64,000 bases of DNA, taken from the NCBI RefSeq assembly GCF_017916515.1, contig NZ_JAFMTA010000001.1, forward strand, positions 2,841,127-2,905,126, written 5' to 3'. Shown here piece by piece: positions 40,688-49,075 of this stretch. Source of the DNA: Naasia sp. SYSU D00948. GTDB taxonomy: Bacteria > Actinomycetota > Actinomycetes > Actinomycetales > Microbacteriaceae. Numbering within the stretch: position 1 is the first letter of the stretch; the number at the start of each line of letters is the position of its first letter. The notes under the pieces were generated by a model, which saw only the letters and a list, made by a program, of their open reading frames with translations, had not been told where the DNA came from and ran no database searches. Both the position numbers and the translations under genes were made by a program.

Positions 40688-41731
40688 ATGCTCACGGTGC
40701 GGGCGTTGAACCGGACGCTGCTGCGCCGGCAGCAGCTGCTCGAGCGCACGTCGATGCCGACGCTGGATCTGGTGCGGCACCTCATCGGCCTGCAGGGGCA
40801 GGACAGCCTGCCGCCGTATTTGGCGCTCGCCGCCCGCCTCGACCCCTTCGACCCGGCCGAGCTCTCCGGCGCGATCGAGCGGGGAGAGGCGGTCCGGCTG
40901 CTCACCATGCGCGGGACGGTCCACGTGCTGGCGGCCGAGGACGCGCTGGTGCTCCGGCCGTGGGTCCAGCCCGTGCTCGACCGGATCAGCGGCGCCAACC
41001 AGACCAACCGCGAGGCGCGCGGCGTGCCGGTCCCGGATCTCGTCGCGGCGACCCGCCGCATCCTCGACGACGGGCCGGTCACGGCGAAGGGGCTGGGGGA
41101 GAGGCTCGCCGAGGAGTTCCCCGGCGTGCCGGCCCGCGCTCTCGCGCAGCGGGCCCGCGAGCACGTACCCCTGGTCCAGCTGCCGCCGCGCGGCCTCTGG
41201 CGCCGATCGGGGGGACTCGTCTACCAGACCCTCGAGCATCACCTCGGCCGGCCGATGCGCGAGCCGGACGTGCGCGAGCTCGTCCGCCGCTACCTCCGCG
41301 CGTTCGGCCCGGCGACGCCGGCGGACATGTCGGCCTGGTCCGGCGTCACCAAGCTGGGTCCGGTGTTCGAGGCGGTGCGCGAGGAGCTCGTCGAGGTGCC
41401 GGGCGCGGACGGCCGCACGCGCTTCGACCTGCCCGGCGCGCCCTACGGCGATTCGGACGAGCCCGCGCCCGTCCGGATGCTCGGGACGTACGACAACGTC
41501 TGGCTCTCCCACGCCGACCGCTCGCTGATCACGACGCCGGAGGCGCGCGCCCGATGGCTCGGCAGCAGCGGCGGGGTCGCGAGCGTCGTCCTCGTCGACG
41601 GATTCATCGGCGGCCTGTGGCGCTGGCGGAACGAGGACGTCCAGCTGGAGCTGTTCGCGCCGCTCACCACCGGACAGCGCGACGAGCTCGACGAGGAGGT
41701 CGAGCGCGTGCGGGGCATGCTGCGCGGCTAG
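40688..41731 (+). CDS. Winged-helix DNA-binding protein, AlkZ-like (HTH_42)
   Basis: The 347-aa protein matches the HTH_42/AlkZ group, DNA glycosylases that unhook alkylated bases and crosslinks. The N-terminal segment has the hallmark GLQGQDSLPPYLALAARL, whose Gln-x-Gln is the catalytic-site motif of that group. LLTMRGTVHVLAAEDA, REHVPLVQLPPRGLWR and RRYLRAFGPATPADMSAWSG follow across tandem winged helices, and HADRSLITTPEAR leads to the C-terminal beta domain with VLVDGFIGGLWRW. A repair activity is plausible but not certain: many homologues are untested. The ATG at 40688 follows a TAGGTT box without a ribosome-binding site. Neighbours give no further clue. Confidence 0.87.
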   Translation: MLTVRALNRTLLRRQQLLERTSMPTLDLVRHLIGLQGQDSLPPYLALAARLDPFDPAELSGAIERGEAVRLLTMRGTVHVLAAEDALVLRPWVQPVLDRISGANQTNREARGVPVPDLVAATRRILDDGPVTAKGLGERLAEEFPGVPARALAQRAREHVPLVQLPPRGLWRRSGGLVYQTLEHHLGRPMREPDVRELVRRYLRAFGPATPADMSAWSGVTKLGPVFEAVREELVEVPGADGRTRFDLPGAPYGDSDEPAPVRMLGTYDNVWLSHADRSLITTPEARARWLGSSGGVASVVLVDGFIGGLWRWRNEDVQLELFAPLTTGQRDELDEEVERVRGMLRG

Positions 41732-41759
41732 CGTCATCCGGATCCCTTCCGCCGGCTTC

Positions 41760-41765
41760 TAGGCT
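41760..41765 (+). promoter_or_regulatory. Candidate -10 box, leaderless start
   Basis: TAGGCT lies 6 nt before the ATG at 41772, with no ribosome-binding site. Confidence 0.4.
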
Positions 41766-41771
41766 CGTCCC

Positions 41772-42263
41772 ATGACGCTGACGCAGGAGAGCCTGACCAA
41801 CGCCGGATTCGCGGGCTTCGTCCCGGTCGCCGACCTCGCGACCGCCACCGTGCCGGCCGAGCCGGGCGTCTACGTCGTGCTCCGCGAGGACGGGAACCAG
41901 CCTGCGTTCCGCGCCGAGAGCGTCGGAGGCTGGTTCAAGGGTCACGACCCCTCGGTGCCGGTTGCGTCCCTCGACGATGCGTGGGTACCGGACGCGCAGC
42001 TCCTCTACGTGGGCGGCACCGGGAACGGCGAGAGCGAGGCGACCCTGCGCAGTCGGCTCGAGCAGCTGAGGCGCTTCGCCGCCGGCGAGCCCGTCGGGCA
42101 CTGGGGCGGCCGCTACCTCTGGCAGCTCTGGGACCGCCACCGCCTCCTCGTCGCGTGGATGCCCGTGCCCGCGGCCGAGGTGAGGGACGTGCAGCGTGAG
42201 CTCCTCGCCGAGTTCTGGGACGAGCACGAGGCCCTGCCGTTCGCCAACCTCCGCTGGCCCTGA
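41772..42263 (+). CDS. GIY-YIG-like domain protein
   Basis: A 163-aa protein whose core resembles a GIY-YIG nuclease-like fold: PGVYVVLRED as the first strand, LLYVGGTG as the second, then a helix LRSRLEQLRRFAAGE, and HWGGRYLWQLWDRHRLLVAW. The YVG tyrosine and the Arg of the following helix are present. The metal-binding Glu near the C-terminus could be in RELLAEFWDEHEALPF. Proteins of this type often act as structural relatives without proven cleavage. It is the last plus-strand gene before a perfect palindrome. Confidence 0.7.
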   Translation: MTLTQESLTNAGFAGFVPVADLATATVPAEPGVYVVLREDGNQPAFRAESVGGWFKGHDPSVPVASLDDAWVPDAQLLYVGGTGNGESEATLRSRLEQLRRFAAGEPVGHWGGRYLWQLWDRHRLLVAWMPVPAAEVRDVQRELLAEFWDEHEALPFANLRWP

Positions 42264-42332
42264 CCGAGTCCGCGACGTCGGATCCCGACCGCGGTTCGGG
42301 CCGACCACAATCCCGCCGACCGCGTTTCCCGC

Positions 42333-42389
42333 CGAGATGCCACCTGGTGCTGTCAGAACCGCTAGATGGCAGCACCAGGTGGCATCTCG
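42333..42389. repeat. Dispersed hairpin element, copy 2
   Basis: CGAGATGCCACCTGGTGCTG (42333-42352) and its exact reverse complement (42370-42389) form a perfect 20-bp stem with a 17-nt loop. The stem is that of the element at 23515-23573; loops differ. This copy lies between convergent genes. Confidence 0.93.
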
Positions 42390-42411
42390 AGGGCTCGGTG
42401 GGCGCCGTGCG

Positions 42412-43410
42412 TCAGGCGGGAGCTGCGGCGAGGCCCGGGATCGGACGGCCGTCGCCCCAGGCGGTGATCGCCTCGACGGCGATCCGCGAGTGCTCGACCA
42501 CCACGTCCGCCGATGAGCCCGCGATGTGCGGGGTCAGCGTGACGTGGTCCATACCGAACAGCTCGTCGTCGGGCGACAGGGGCTCGCGGTGGAAGACGTC
42601 GAAGCCGGCGCCCGCGATGCGCTTCTCGCGCAGCACCTCCCGTAGCGCCCCCTCGTCGATGATCGCCGCCCGGCCCGCGTTGATCAGGTAGGCATCAGGA
42701 CGCAGGAGTGCGAGCTCGCGGCGGCCGAGCAGCCCCTCGGTGTCCGGGGTCAGCGGCACGTGCACGCTCACGATGTCGGCCGTCGACAGGACCTCGTCGA
42801 GGTCCACCACGTCCGCCTCTTCGCCGAAGGCGTCAGCCGGCAGGAACGGGTCGTACACCTTGACCGTCATCCCGAACGCCCGCGCCCGTCGCAGGACGCG
42901 GCTGCCCACGGCGCCGCCGCCGAGGATGCCGAGCATGCGTCCGCCGAGCCCGATGCCGGTGAACTTCTCATAGGACTCGAACACGTCCGACTCGGACCAG
43001 TTGCCCGCCCTCAGCCACCTCTCGGCGGACGAGAGGTGCCGGACCGTCGCGAGCAGCAGCGCGAAGGTGAAGTCGGCGGTGACCTCGGCGTTGCGCCCCG
43101 GGGTCGTGGCGACCGGGATGCCGCGGCGCGCGCACGCGGCGAGGTCGACGTTGACCGGGTTGGCACGGCAGGACACCACGAGTCGCAGTCCGGGTGCGAG
43201 GTCGAGCGTCGCGTCGTCCACCTCGTCCAGCTCCGTCACAAGGACCTCGGTGCTCGCGAGCACGGCCGCGGGAACGCGGTCGGCGAGCGGCCCGCCGGCC
43301 CGTGAAGGCGGGAGGACGGTGACGTCGAAGCGCCGGCGGAGCTCCGCCACGGCACCCTCACTGAAAGGTGCAGTGATGAGGATGTGCGGACGTTGCCCTG
43401 CCGCTGTCAC
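42412..43410 (-). CDS. D-isomer-specific 2-hydroxyacid dehydrogenase
   Basis: A 332-aa NAD-dependent dehydrogenase. The nucleotide domain has LGILGGGAVGSRVLRRARAFG, then VYDPFLP. The catalytic Arg lies in VVSCRANPVNVD-like LVVSCRANPVNVDLAA or in INAGRAAIIDE, the Glu in FDVFHREPLSPDDELF, and the His in LTPHIAGSS. Substrates in this family include glycerate, erythronate-4-phosphate-like acids, lactate and formate. The gene follows the FGGY kinase gene in the same direction after a 377-bp repeat-containing gap, so it may belong to the sugar locus or be independent. The GTG at 43410 has GAGGGAG upstream. Confidence 0.88.
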   Translation of the reverse strand: MTAAGQRPHILITAPFSEGAVAELRRRFDVTVLPPSRAGGPLADRVPAAVLASTEVLVTELDEVDDATLDLAPGLRLVVSCRANPVNVDLAACARRGIPVATTPGRNAEVTADFTFALLLATVRHLSSAERWLRAGNWSESDVFESYEKFTGIGLGGRMLGILGGGAVGSRVLRRARAFGMTVKVYDPFLPADAFGEEADVVDLDEVLSTADIVSVHVPLTPDTEGLLGRRELALLRPDAYLINAGRAAIIDEGALREVLREKRIAGAGFDVFHREPLSPDDELFGMDHVTLTPHIAGSSADVVVEHSRIAVEAITAWGDGRPIPGLAAAPA

Positions 43411-43530
43411 GATTGCTCCCTCTTCCGTCGCTGGTCGCCGACTCTCCAGTCTGTCGCAGTCCCGTTGCGTGCTCGGACAGGGCGCCGGGGACGGCCTGAG
43501 CCCGCGGATCAAGTTCCCAACGCCAGGTCT

Positions 43531-43770
43531 GCACGGATCAGGAGATCCGGCTGCATGCCGCGTCTCCGCCGGTGACGAGATCCCGTCCGCGGCCCCGTCC
43601 AGCACGGATCCGGAGATTCGCCCGCCACGCCGAGGTCAACGGCCGCCCGACTCGGCATGTCGCCCGATCCTCCGGATCCGCGCAGATCCTCCGGATCGGT
43701 GCAGGTCCTCCGGATCCGTGCAGGTCCTCTGTCCTGAGGTCCTCCGGCTCTGCAGTTCCTCCAGATCCGT
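43531..43770. repeat. CGGATCC/CGGATCAGG repeat cluster
   Basis: Direct units GCACGGATCAGGAGAT (43531) and GCACGGATCCGGAGAT (43602) lie left. Inverted units TCCTCCGGATCCGCGC, TCCTCCGGATCGGTGC and TCCTCCGGATCCGTGC lie right, with GGATC cores at 43674, 43693 and 43712 (19-bp period), then two degenerate ones to 43770. This is the family seen at 19601-19912 with the same left-direct, right-inverted order. It fills the 377-bp gap between two minus-strand genes. Confidence 0.85.
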
Positions 43771-43787
43771 GTCGCCGCAGCGCCGCG

Positions 43788-45290
43788 TCAGGACCGCAGC
43801 GCCCGCAACGCCTCCCACTGCGCGCGCGCCGAGTCCCGGATGTCGAGAAACACCCGGTGCGCTGCCGCGTAGTAGGCGTGGGCGTCGGGGTCCGGCTCGA
43901 AGGTCGTCGTGCCCGACGACATCCGCTCCACCGCAGTCTCGAGGTCGGGGACCTGCCCGGACGCGACGAGCGCCACGATCGCCGCGCCCCGCGCGCCCAC
44001 CTCGGCATCGCCGCGCCGGACGGGCCGTCCCGACACGTCGGCAAGGATCTGGCACATCAGGTCCGAGTCGGACCCGCCGCCGCAGACGGCGATCGGACCG
44101 CGCAGCTCGAGCAGGTCCAGCGACTCCGTGAGCGAGTGCACGAGACCCTCGTAGACGCTGCGGAGCAGCTCGCCCGGGGTGGTCGTGACGCTCATGCCGT
44201 GCCAACTGGCGGACGCGTCCGGGTCGACGAACGGGGCGCGCTCGCCGCTGGGCGAGCCGTAGGGCAGGTACAGGACGCCTCCGGATCCGCGGGGAGCCGC
44301 AGCCGCTGACCGCTCGACCGTGCGCCAGTCCGCGTCCTCGAGCCGCAGCGTCGCGCGGACCCAGTCGAGGTTGGGCGTGCCGCTCATCGTCGAGAACGCC
44401 TCGATCACCTGGGTGCCGCGACCGGTCGCGAGCGTGATGCCGAAGTCCGTCTTGAGGCCGTCGCGGGAGGCGTGGGTGACGCCGACGGTCCCGGTCGTGC
44501 CCAGCACGATGAAGCCCGTCTCGGCCTCGACGGCGCCGAGCCCGACGGCGGAGGCCACCGTGTCGACCAGGCCCACGGCGACCGGAATGCCGGCCGGAAG
44601 GCCCAGCTCACGCGCGGCAGGATCGCTCAGCGTCCCGGCCACCGAGTACGGGTCCTGCACGGGAGGCAGCAGGCGCCGCAGCTCCTCCTGCCCGAGCTCC
44701 GCGAACAGCCGGTCCGAGTACCCGATCTCCTGAGTGTCGAGGTACGTGCGCGACGCCTCCGAGGGGTCCGTTGCCTTCTCGCCGGTGAGCCGGAAGCGCA
44801 CCCAGTCCTTGCAGTTGAGGTGCAGGGCGGCGCGGCCTACGATCTCGGGTTCAGTCTCCGCGAGCTCCGCCAGGAGCACCGGCAGCGCACCCGCGAAGAG
44901 CGGGGATCCGGTCGCCTCGTGCACGGCGCGGGCGCGGCCGTCCTCGAACCAGCCGCGGACGCGATCCCCGGCCCGGCCATCCATCCAGAGCGCCGCGCTG
45001 CGGACCGGACGGTCGTCGGCGTCGAGCAGCCACGCGCCATCGCCCTGGCCGGTCACGCCGATCGCAACGACGTCGGCGCCGGGCACCTCCGCGAGCGCCT
45101 CGCGAATCGTGTGCACCGTCGCGCGCCACACCTCGTCCATGTCGCTCTCGGCCACGCCGCCGTCCTCGCGCGTGACCGCGACCGAGTAGCGGGCGAGGGC
45201 GAGGATCCCACCGTCGGGGGAGAAGAGCACCGACTTCACCGACGTGGTGCCCGCGTCGATGCCGAGGACGACCGGCGTGCGGTCCGTCAT
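43788..45290 (-). CDS. FGGY-family carbohydrate kinase
   Basis: A 500-aa sugar kinase of the xylulokinase/glycerol kinase fold. It has the ATP phosphate motif GIDAGTTSVKSVLFS, the first signature GVTGQGDGAWLLDADDRPV, the catalytic Asp in VGLVDTVASAVGLG, GTTGTVGVTHASRDG and the adenosine motif AVCGGGSDSDLMCQILADV. The residues GQGDGAWLLD and WMDGRAGDR near the sugar site are closest to xylulose/erythrulose-type kinases, but the substrate is not decided. ATG overlaps the permease stop (ATGA), making it the fifth gene of locus 2. Confidence 0.9.
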   Translation of the reverse strand: MTDRTPVVLGIDAGTTSVKSVLFSPDGGILALARYSVAVTREDGGVAESDMDEVWRATVHTIREALAEVPGADVVAIGVTGQGDGAWLLDADDRPVRSAALWMDGRAGDRVRGWFEDGRARAVHEATGSPLFAGALPVLLAELAETEPEIVGRAALHLNCKDWVRFRLTGEKATDPSEASRTYLDTQEIGYSDRLFAELGQEELRRLLPPVQDPYSVAGTLSDPAARELGLPAGIPVAVGLVDTVASAVGLGAVEAETGFIVLGTTGTVGVTHASRDGLKTDFGITLATGRGTQVIEAFSTMSGTPNLDWVRATLRLEDADWRTVERSAAAAPRGSGGVLYLPYGSPSGERAPFVDPDASASWHGMSVTTTPGELLRSVYEGLVHSLTESLDLLELRGPIAVCGGGSDSDLMCQILADVSGRPVRRGDAEVGARGAAIVALVASGQVPDLETAVERMSSGTTTFEPDPDAHAYYAAAHRVFLDIRDSARAQWEALRALRS

Positions 45291-46309
45291 CCGATCGCCG
45301 CGGCCCGCACCGCGGTCGTCCGCCTCGCCTGCTTGGCGATGAGGAAGGCGAGCGTGAGGGCGACGAGCAGCACGAGACCGCGGAGGGCGGCCTTCGCGTT
45401 GAAATCGAGCCCGAGCAGGTCCAGCCCGTTGTTCAGCATGCTCAGGAACAGGACGCCGGCGAGCGTGCCGAGGACGTTCGGGCGCGCCCGCGGGTGCATC
45501 GAGGCGCCGATGAAGACCGCGGCGATCCCGTCGAGGAGGTACGAGAAGCCGGCCATCGGCGTGTAGATGCGCAGTCCGGAGCTCAGCAGGATGCCCGCGA
45601 CGGCGCACGTGACCCCGGCGGCGATGTAAATCCCGGCCCGGTAGCGGCGCGTGCGGAGGCCGGCGGTGCGGGCGGCGCTGTCCTGCAGCCCCATCGCCTC
45701 GATCCGGACGCCGTGCTTCGAGCGCTGCAGGTACAGATAGAACACGACGAGCACGATCCCGACGAGGAGGACCTCGTTCGGGATGAACAGAGTCGAGCCG
45801 CTCGTCAGGGCGCGGAAACCCTCGGGCGCATCCCGGTAGTTGATGTTCGCGCCGCCGCCCGTGCCGATCTGCTGCAGGCTGCGACCGATGAAGAACGTGC
45901 CGAGCGTCGCGAGGAAGGGCGTCACCCCGAGCGTCACGATGAGGAACGCGTTGACGGAGCCGACGAGCGCACCGCCCGCGAGGGCGCAGAGCACGGCGAG
46001 CGGCCAGGGCAGTCCGTAGGTCGCCATCGCCGCGATCGCGAACCAGGCGCCGAAGTCGAGTGCCGTGCCCGCCGAGAGGTCGATGCCGCCCGACGAGATC
46101 ACGAGGGTCAGCGCGAGCGCGATGAGCAGCAGGATCATGCTGCCCTGCAGCGCGTTCAGGAGGTTGCTGCCGCTCAGGAACGACGTGGCCTGGACGCTGA
46201 AGAACACGAAGAGGGCCGCGAAGGCCGCGAGGAACGCGTACCGGGCGATCCACGATCCGCTCGAGCGGAGGGCGCCGACGAGGCCGGGGCGGGTGTCGGT
46301 GGTCGTCAC
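45287..46309 (-). CDS. Sugar ABC transporter permease, RbsC-like (locus 2, second)
   Basis: A 340-aa permease with about nine helices: LTLVISSGGIDLSAGTALDFG, VGSVNAFLIVTLGVTPFLATLG, RSKHGVRIEAMGLQDSAARTAGL and YLLDGIAAVFIGASM. It has the BPD_transp_2 pattern. The GTG start at 46309 overlaps the previous stop (GTGA), and the stop overlaps the kinase start (ATGA). It pairs with the preceding permease. Confidence 0.92.
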   Translation of the reverse strand: MTTTDTRPGLVGALRSSGSWIARYAFLAAFAALFVFFSVQATSFLSGSNLLNALQGSMILLLIALALTLVISSGGIDLSAGTALDFGAWFAIAAMATYGLPWPLAVLCALAGGALVGSVNAFLIVTLGVTPFLATLGTFFIGRSLQQIGTGGGANINYRDAPEGFRALTSGSTLFIPNEVLLVGIVLVVFYLYLQRSKHGVRIEAMGLQDSAARTAGLRTRRYRAGIYIAAGVTCAVAGILLSSGLRIYTPMAGFSYLLDGIAAVFIGASMHPRARPNVLGTLAGVLFLSMLNNGLDLLGLDFNAKAALRGLVLLVALTLAFLIAKQARRTTAVRAAAIG

Positions 46310-47325
46310 TTGCGCTCCCGGTGCTGCAGGGCGGCCGCGGCCACGACGATGAGGATGAGCACGCCCTTCCAGCCGTCGATCCAGGAGTTGTTGACCCGGG
46401 TCAGGACGAGCCCGTTCGAGAGCAGGGCGACGAAGGTCGCGCCGAGCATCGCGCCGAGGACGTTCACGACGTTGCGGGGCGAGAACGCGGCGCCGATGAA
46501 CGTCGCGAGCATCATGTCGACGAGGAGCCGCTCGTCGATGCCGGGGCTGCTGCCCGAGCCGCGCGCGACGAGCAGGACGCCCGCGACGGCGGCCGCGACG
46601 CTCGCGAGCACGAAGGTCGACGCCACGATCCGGGTGGTCCGGATGCCGGCCGAGCGCGCGGCGTCCAGGTTCCCGCCGGTGGCCTGCAGGTTCATCCCGT
46701 ACCGGGTGCGGTGGACGAGGAAGGCGACCACCGCGAAGACGAGCAGCATGATCCAGACGGCGACCGGGAGGCCGAGGAGCTCCTCGTCGCGGATGTAGAG
46801 GATCGCGGGATCCGTCACGTCGATGCGCCGGTTCTCGCTCACGACGCGCGTGACGCCGACGACCGCGACGTAGGTCGCCAGGGTGGCGAGGATGGCGCTG
46901 AGCCCGACCACCGTGACCAGGACCGCATTGACGAGGCCGACGACGAGCGCGGCGAGCAGAGCGAGCAGGAACGCCTGGGGGAGGCCCGCGCCGCGGTTGG
47001 TCAGCTGGTCGCTGAGAATGACGGTCGCGAGCGCCGCCGACGCCGGGAGCGAGAGGTCGATGCCGCCCGAGACCACGTCGTCCCCGCCGCCGATCACGAC
47101 GATCGCGAGGCCGAACGCGACGACGGCGATCGGCGCGGTCTGCTCGAGGCTCGACAGGATGTTCGCCTGCGTGAGGAAGAACGGGGACGCCAGCGCGAGG
47201 TACACGCACACCGCGGCGAACAGGATCAGCGGCCCGCGGCGAATCGCGAAGCGGAGCACCCGGGCGCCCGTCGACTCGGTGGCGAAGGGTCCGGCGCTCG
47301 GCCTCGTCGTGGTGTCCGTGCTCAT
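46306..47325 (-). CDS. Sugar ABC transporter permease, RbsC-like (locus 2, first)
   Basis: A 339-aa permease: a short cytoplasmic start, then LILFAAVCVYLALASPFFL, VVIGGGDDVVSGGIDLSLPAS, VGLVNAVLVTVVGLSAILATL, RTRYGMNLQATGGNLDAARSAG and GIDERLLVDMMLATFIGAA. The insertion GGGDDVVSGG before the usual IDLS is uncommon. ATG overlaps the ATPase stop (ATGA). Confidence 0.92.
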   Translation of the reverse strand: MSTDTTTRPSAGPFATESTGARVLRFAIRRGPLILFAAVCVYLALASPFFLTQANILSSLEQTAPIAVVAFGLAIVVIGGGDDVVSGGIDLSLPASAALATVILSDQLTNRGAGLPQAFLLALLAALVVGLVNAVLVTVVGLSAILATLATYVAVVGVTRVVSENRRIDVTDPAILYIRDEELLGLPVAVWIMLLVFAVVAFLVHRTRYGMNLQATGGNLDAARSAGIRTTRIVASTFVLASVAAAVAGVLLVARGSGSSPGIDERLLVDMMLATFIGAAFSPRNVVNVLGAMLGATFVALLSNGLVLTRVNNSWIDGWKGVLILIVVAAAALQHRERK

Positions 47326-48992
47326 GAGGCGCTGCCATCGGCGCGGTCGGCGATCGCGGTGTCCGCGGAGGCCGGGGCGGATGCCGGGGCTGCGGTTCTC
47401 GCGTCGGCGGTCGGGTCGCCCGCGGCGCTGCCGGTCATGTGGGAGATGAGCTCCTCCTGGGTGAGGTCGGACGCGGGCACGTCGAGCACGACGCGGCCGC
47501 GAACCATGACGACGATCCGGTCGCAGAGGCCGAGCACCTCGAGCGGGTCGTTGGACGCGATCAGCACCGCGGCGCCCTCGTCAGCGAGGCCCGCGACGAG
47601 GCGATAGATCTCCTGCTTTGCGCCGATGTCGACGCCCACCGTCGGGTCGTCGAGCACGAGGATCCCGGCGTCCGCCGCCAGGGCGCGGCCGAGGACGACC
47701 TTCTGCTGGTTGCCGCCGCTCAGGAGCCGCGTGGTCGCCGTCCGATCGGCGGGCCGGATGTCGAGCTTCTGGATGAGCCCGTCCGACCGCGAGGCGAGGA
47801 GCTTCGAGCTCAGCAGCCCGAGCCGCGACGCTCGGCCGAGGGTGGACAGGTTGAGGTTCGTCTCCACGCTCTGCTCGAGCACCAGCCCGTCGTGGCGCCG
47901 GTCGCGGGGGATCAGCACGAGGCCGGCCTCGAGGGCGTCGGCGGGCGACGCGATGCCGCTGTCCCGGCCGGCGATGCGGATGCTCCCGGTGCGGTGCCGG
48001 CGGAGGCCCACGACGGTATCGACGACCTCGGCCGTGCCCGATCCGAGCAGCCCGGTGAGGCCGACGATCTCGCCGCGCGCGACGTCGATCGAGACGTCCG
48101 CGAAGGTCGCGCCGTCGCCGAGGCCGCGGGCGCTGAGGGCGATCCCGTCGCCGCGGGCGTCGCGGTCCTGCCCGTTCTCCCCGTCGCCCTCGTCCCTCCG
48201 ATCCGCGCGATTCTTCCGCTCCGGGAAGAGCTGGTCGACGTCCCGCCCGATCATCCGGCGGATCAGCTCGCGGCCCGACGACTCGACGATGGGGTCGACC
48301 ACACTGACGTCGGTGCCGTTGCGGAACACCGTCGCCCGGTCGCAGATCTCCGTGATCTCGCCCAGGTAGTGCGAGACGTAGAGGCTCGCGATGCCCTGAT
48401 CGCGAAGCCGGCGGATCGCGCTCAGCACGCGCTCGCCCTCGGCGGCGGCGAGCGGCGCGGTCGGCTCGTCGAACACGACGAGGCGCGGCCCCTCCTGGAC
48501 GAGCGCGCGGGCGATCTGCACCAGCTTGCGCTCCGCGGGTCCGAGGTCCCGGATCAGCCGCCGCCCGTCGATGGCGGTCCCGAGCACCTCCTCGAGGATC
48601 CGCTCCGCGCGCGTCCGCATCTCGCGGCGCCGGACTCCGAGGGGACCGACGAGCTCGGCGCCCATGAACACCGACTCGGTCACCGAGAAGGTGGGCACCA
48701 GCTGCAGCTCCTGGTGCACGAAGCGGATGCCGCGGGAGCGGACCGCCGCCGGCGTCACGTGCGCGAGCTCCTCGCCGTCCACCCGCATCGTCCCGCTGTC
48801 GGGCGCGTAGATCCCGGCGAGCACCTTGATGATCGTGGACTTGCCTGCGCCGTTCTCGCCGACGAGGCCGTGCACCTCGCCGGGCCGCACGGTGAGGCCG
48901 GCGTCGTCGAGGGCCTTCACGCCGGGGAAGGTCTTCGAGATGCCGGCCATCTCCAGCACCGGGGTGCCGGGCGGGGCTTCGTCGACGGTCAC
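47322..48992 (-). CDS. Sugar ABC transporter ATP-binding protein, RbsA-like (locus 2)
   Basis: A 556-aa tandem ATPase. The first half has Walker A GENGAGKS (residues 45-52), LGPAERKLVQIARAL and LVVFDEPTAPL. The second half has the degenerate P-loop GLTGLLGSGTAEVV, signature LSGGNQQKVVLGRAL and ILVLDDPTVGVD. It is about 40 residues longer than locus 1's ATPase because of a charged linker (ERKNRADRRDEGDGENG) between the halves and an Ala-rich C-terminal tail. GTG start with GAGGA upstream. A hairpin precedes it. Confidence 0.92.
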   Translation of the reverse strand: MTVDEAPPGTPVLEMAGISKTFPGVKALDDAGLTVRPGEVHGLVGENGAGKSTIIKVLAGIYAPDSGTMRVDGEELAHVTPAAVRSRGIRFVHQELQLVPTFSVTESVFMGAELVGPLGVRRREMRTRAERILEEVLGTAIDGRRLIRDLGPAERKLVQIARALVQEGPRLVVFDEPTAPLAAAEGERVLSAIRRLRDQGIASLYVSHYLGEITEICDRATVFRNGTDVSVVDPIVESSGRELIRRMIGRDVDQLFPERKNRADRRDEGDGENGQDRDARGDGIALSARGLGDGATFADVSIDVARGEIVGLTGLLGSGTAEVVDTVVGLRRHRTGSIRIAGRDSGIASPADALEAGLVLIPRDRRHDGLVLEQSVETNLNLSTLGRASRLGLLSSKLLASRSDGLIQKLDIRPADRTATTRLLSGGNQQKVVLGRALAADAGILVLDDPTVGVDIGAKQEIYRLVAGLADEGAAVLIASNDPLEVLGLCDRIVVMVRGRVVLDVPASDLTQEELISHMTGSAAGDPTADARTAAPASAPASADTAIADRADGSAS

Positions 48993-49023
48993 TTCGTGGT
49001 CCTCACGTTGGGGGAAACGCCGA

Positions 49024-49051
49024 AGTTCCCCCGCGGGAGGACGGGGGAACT
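49024..49051 (-). promoter_or_regulatory. Intra-operon hairpin between binding protein and ATPase genes
   Basis: AGTTCCCCCG (49024-49033) and CGGGGGAACT (49042-49051) pair perfectly with an 8-nt loop, 24 nt after the binding-protein stop. The position matches that of the locus 1 hairpin; the sequence does not. A second GGGGGAA a little downstream could compete for the TTCCCCC arm. Confidence 0.75.
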
Positions 49052-49075
49052 CGGCTGCTCGATCCGGTGGTGCGG

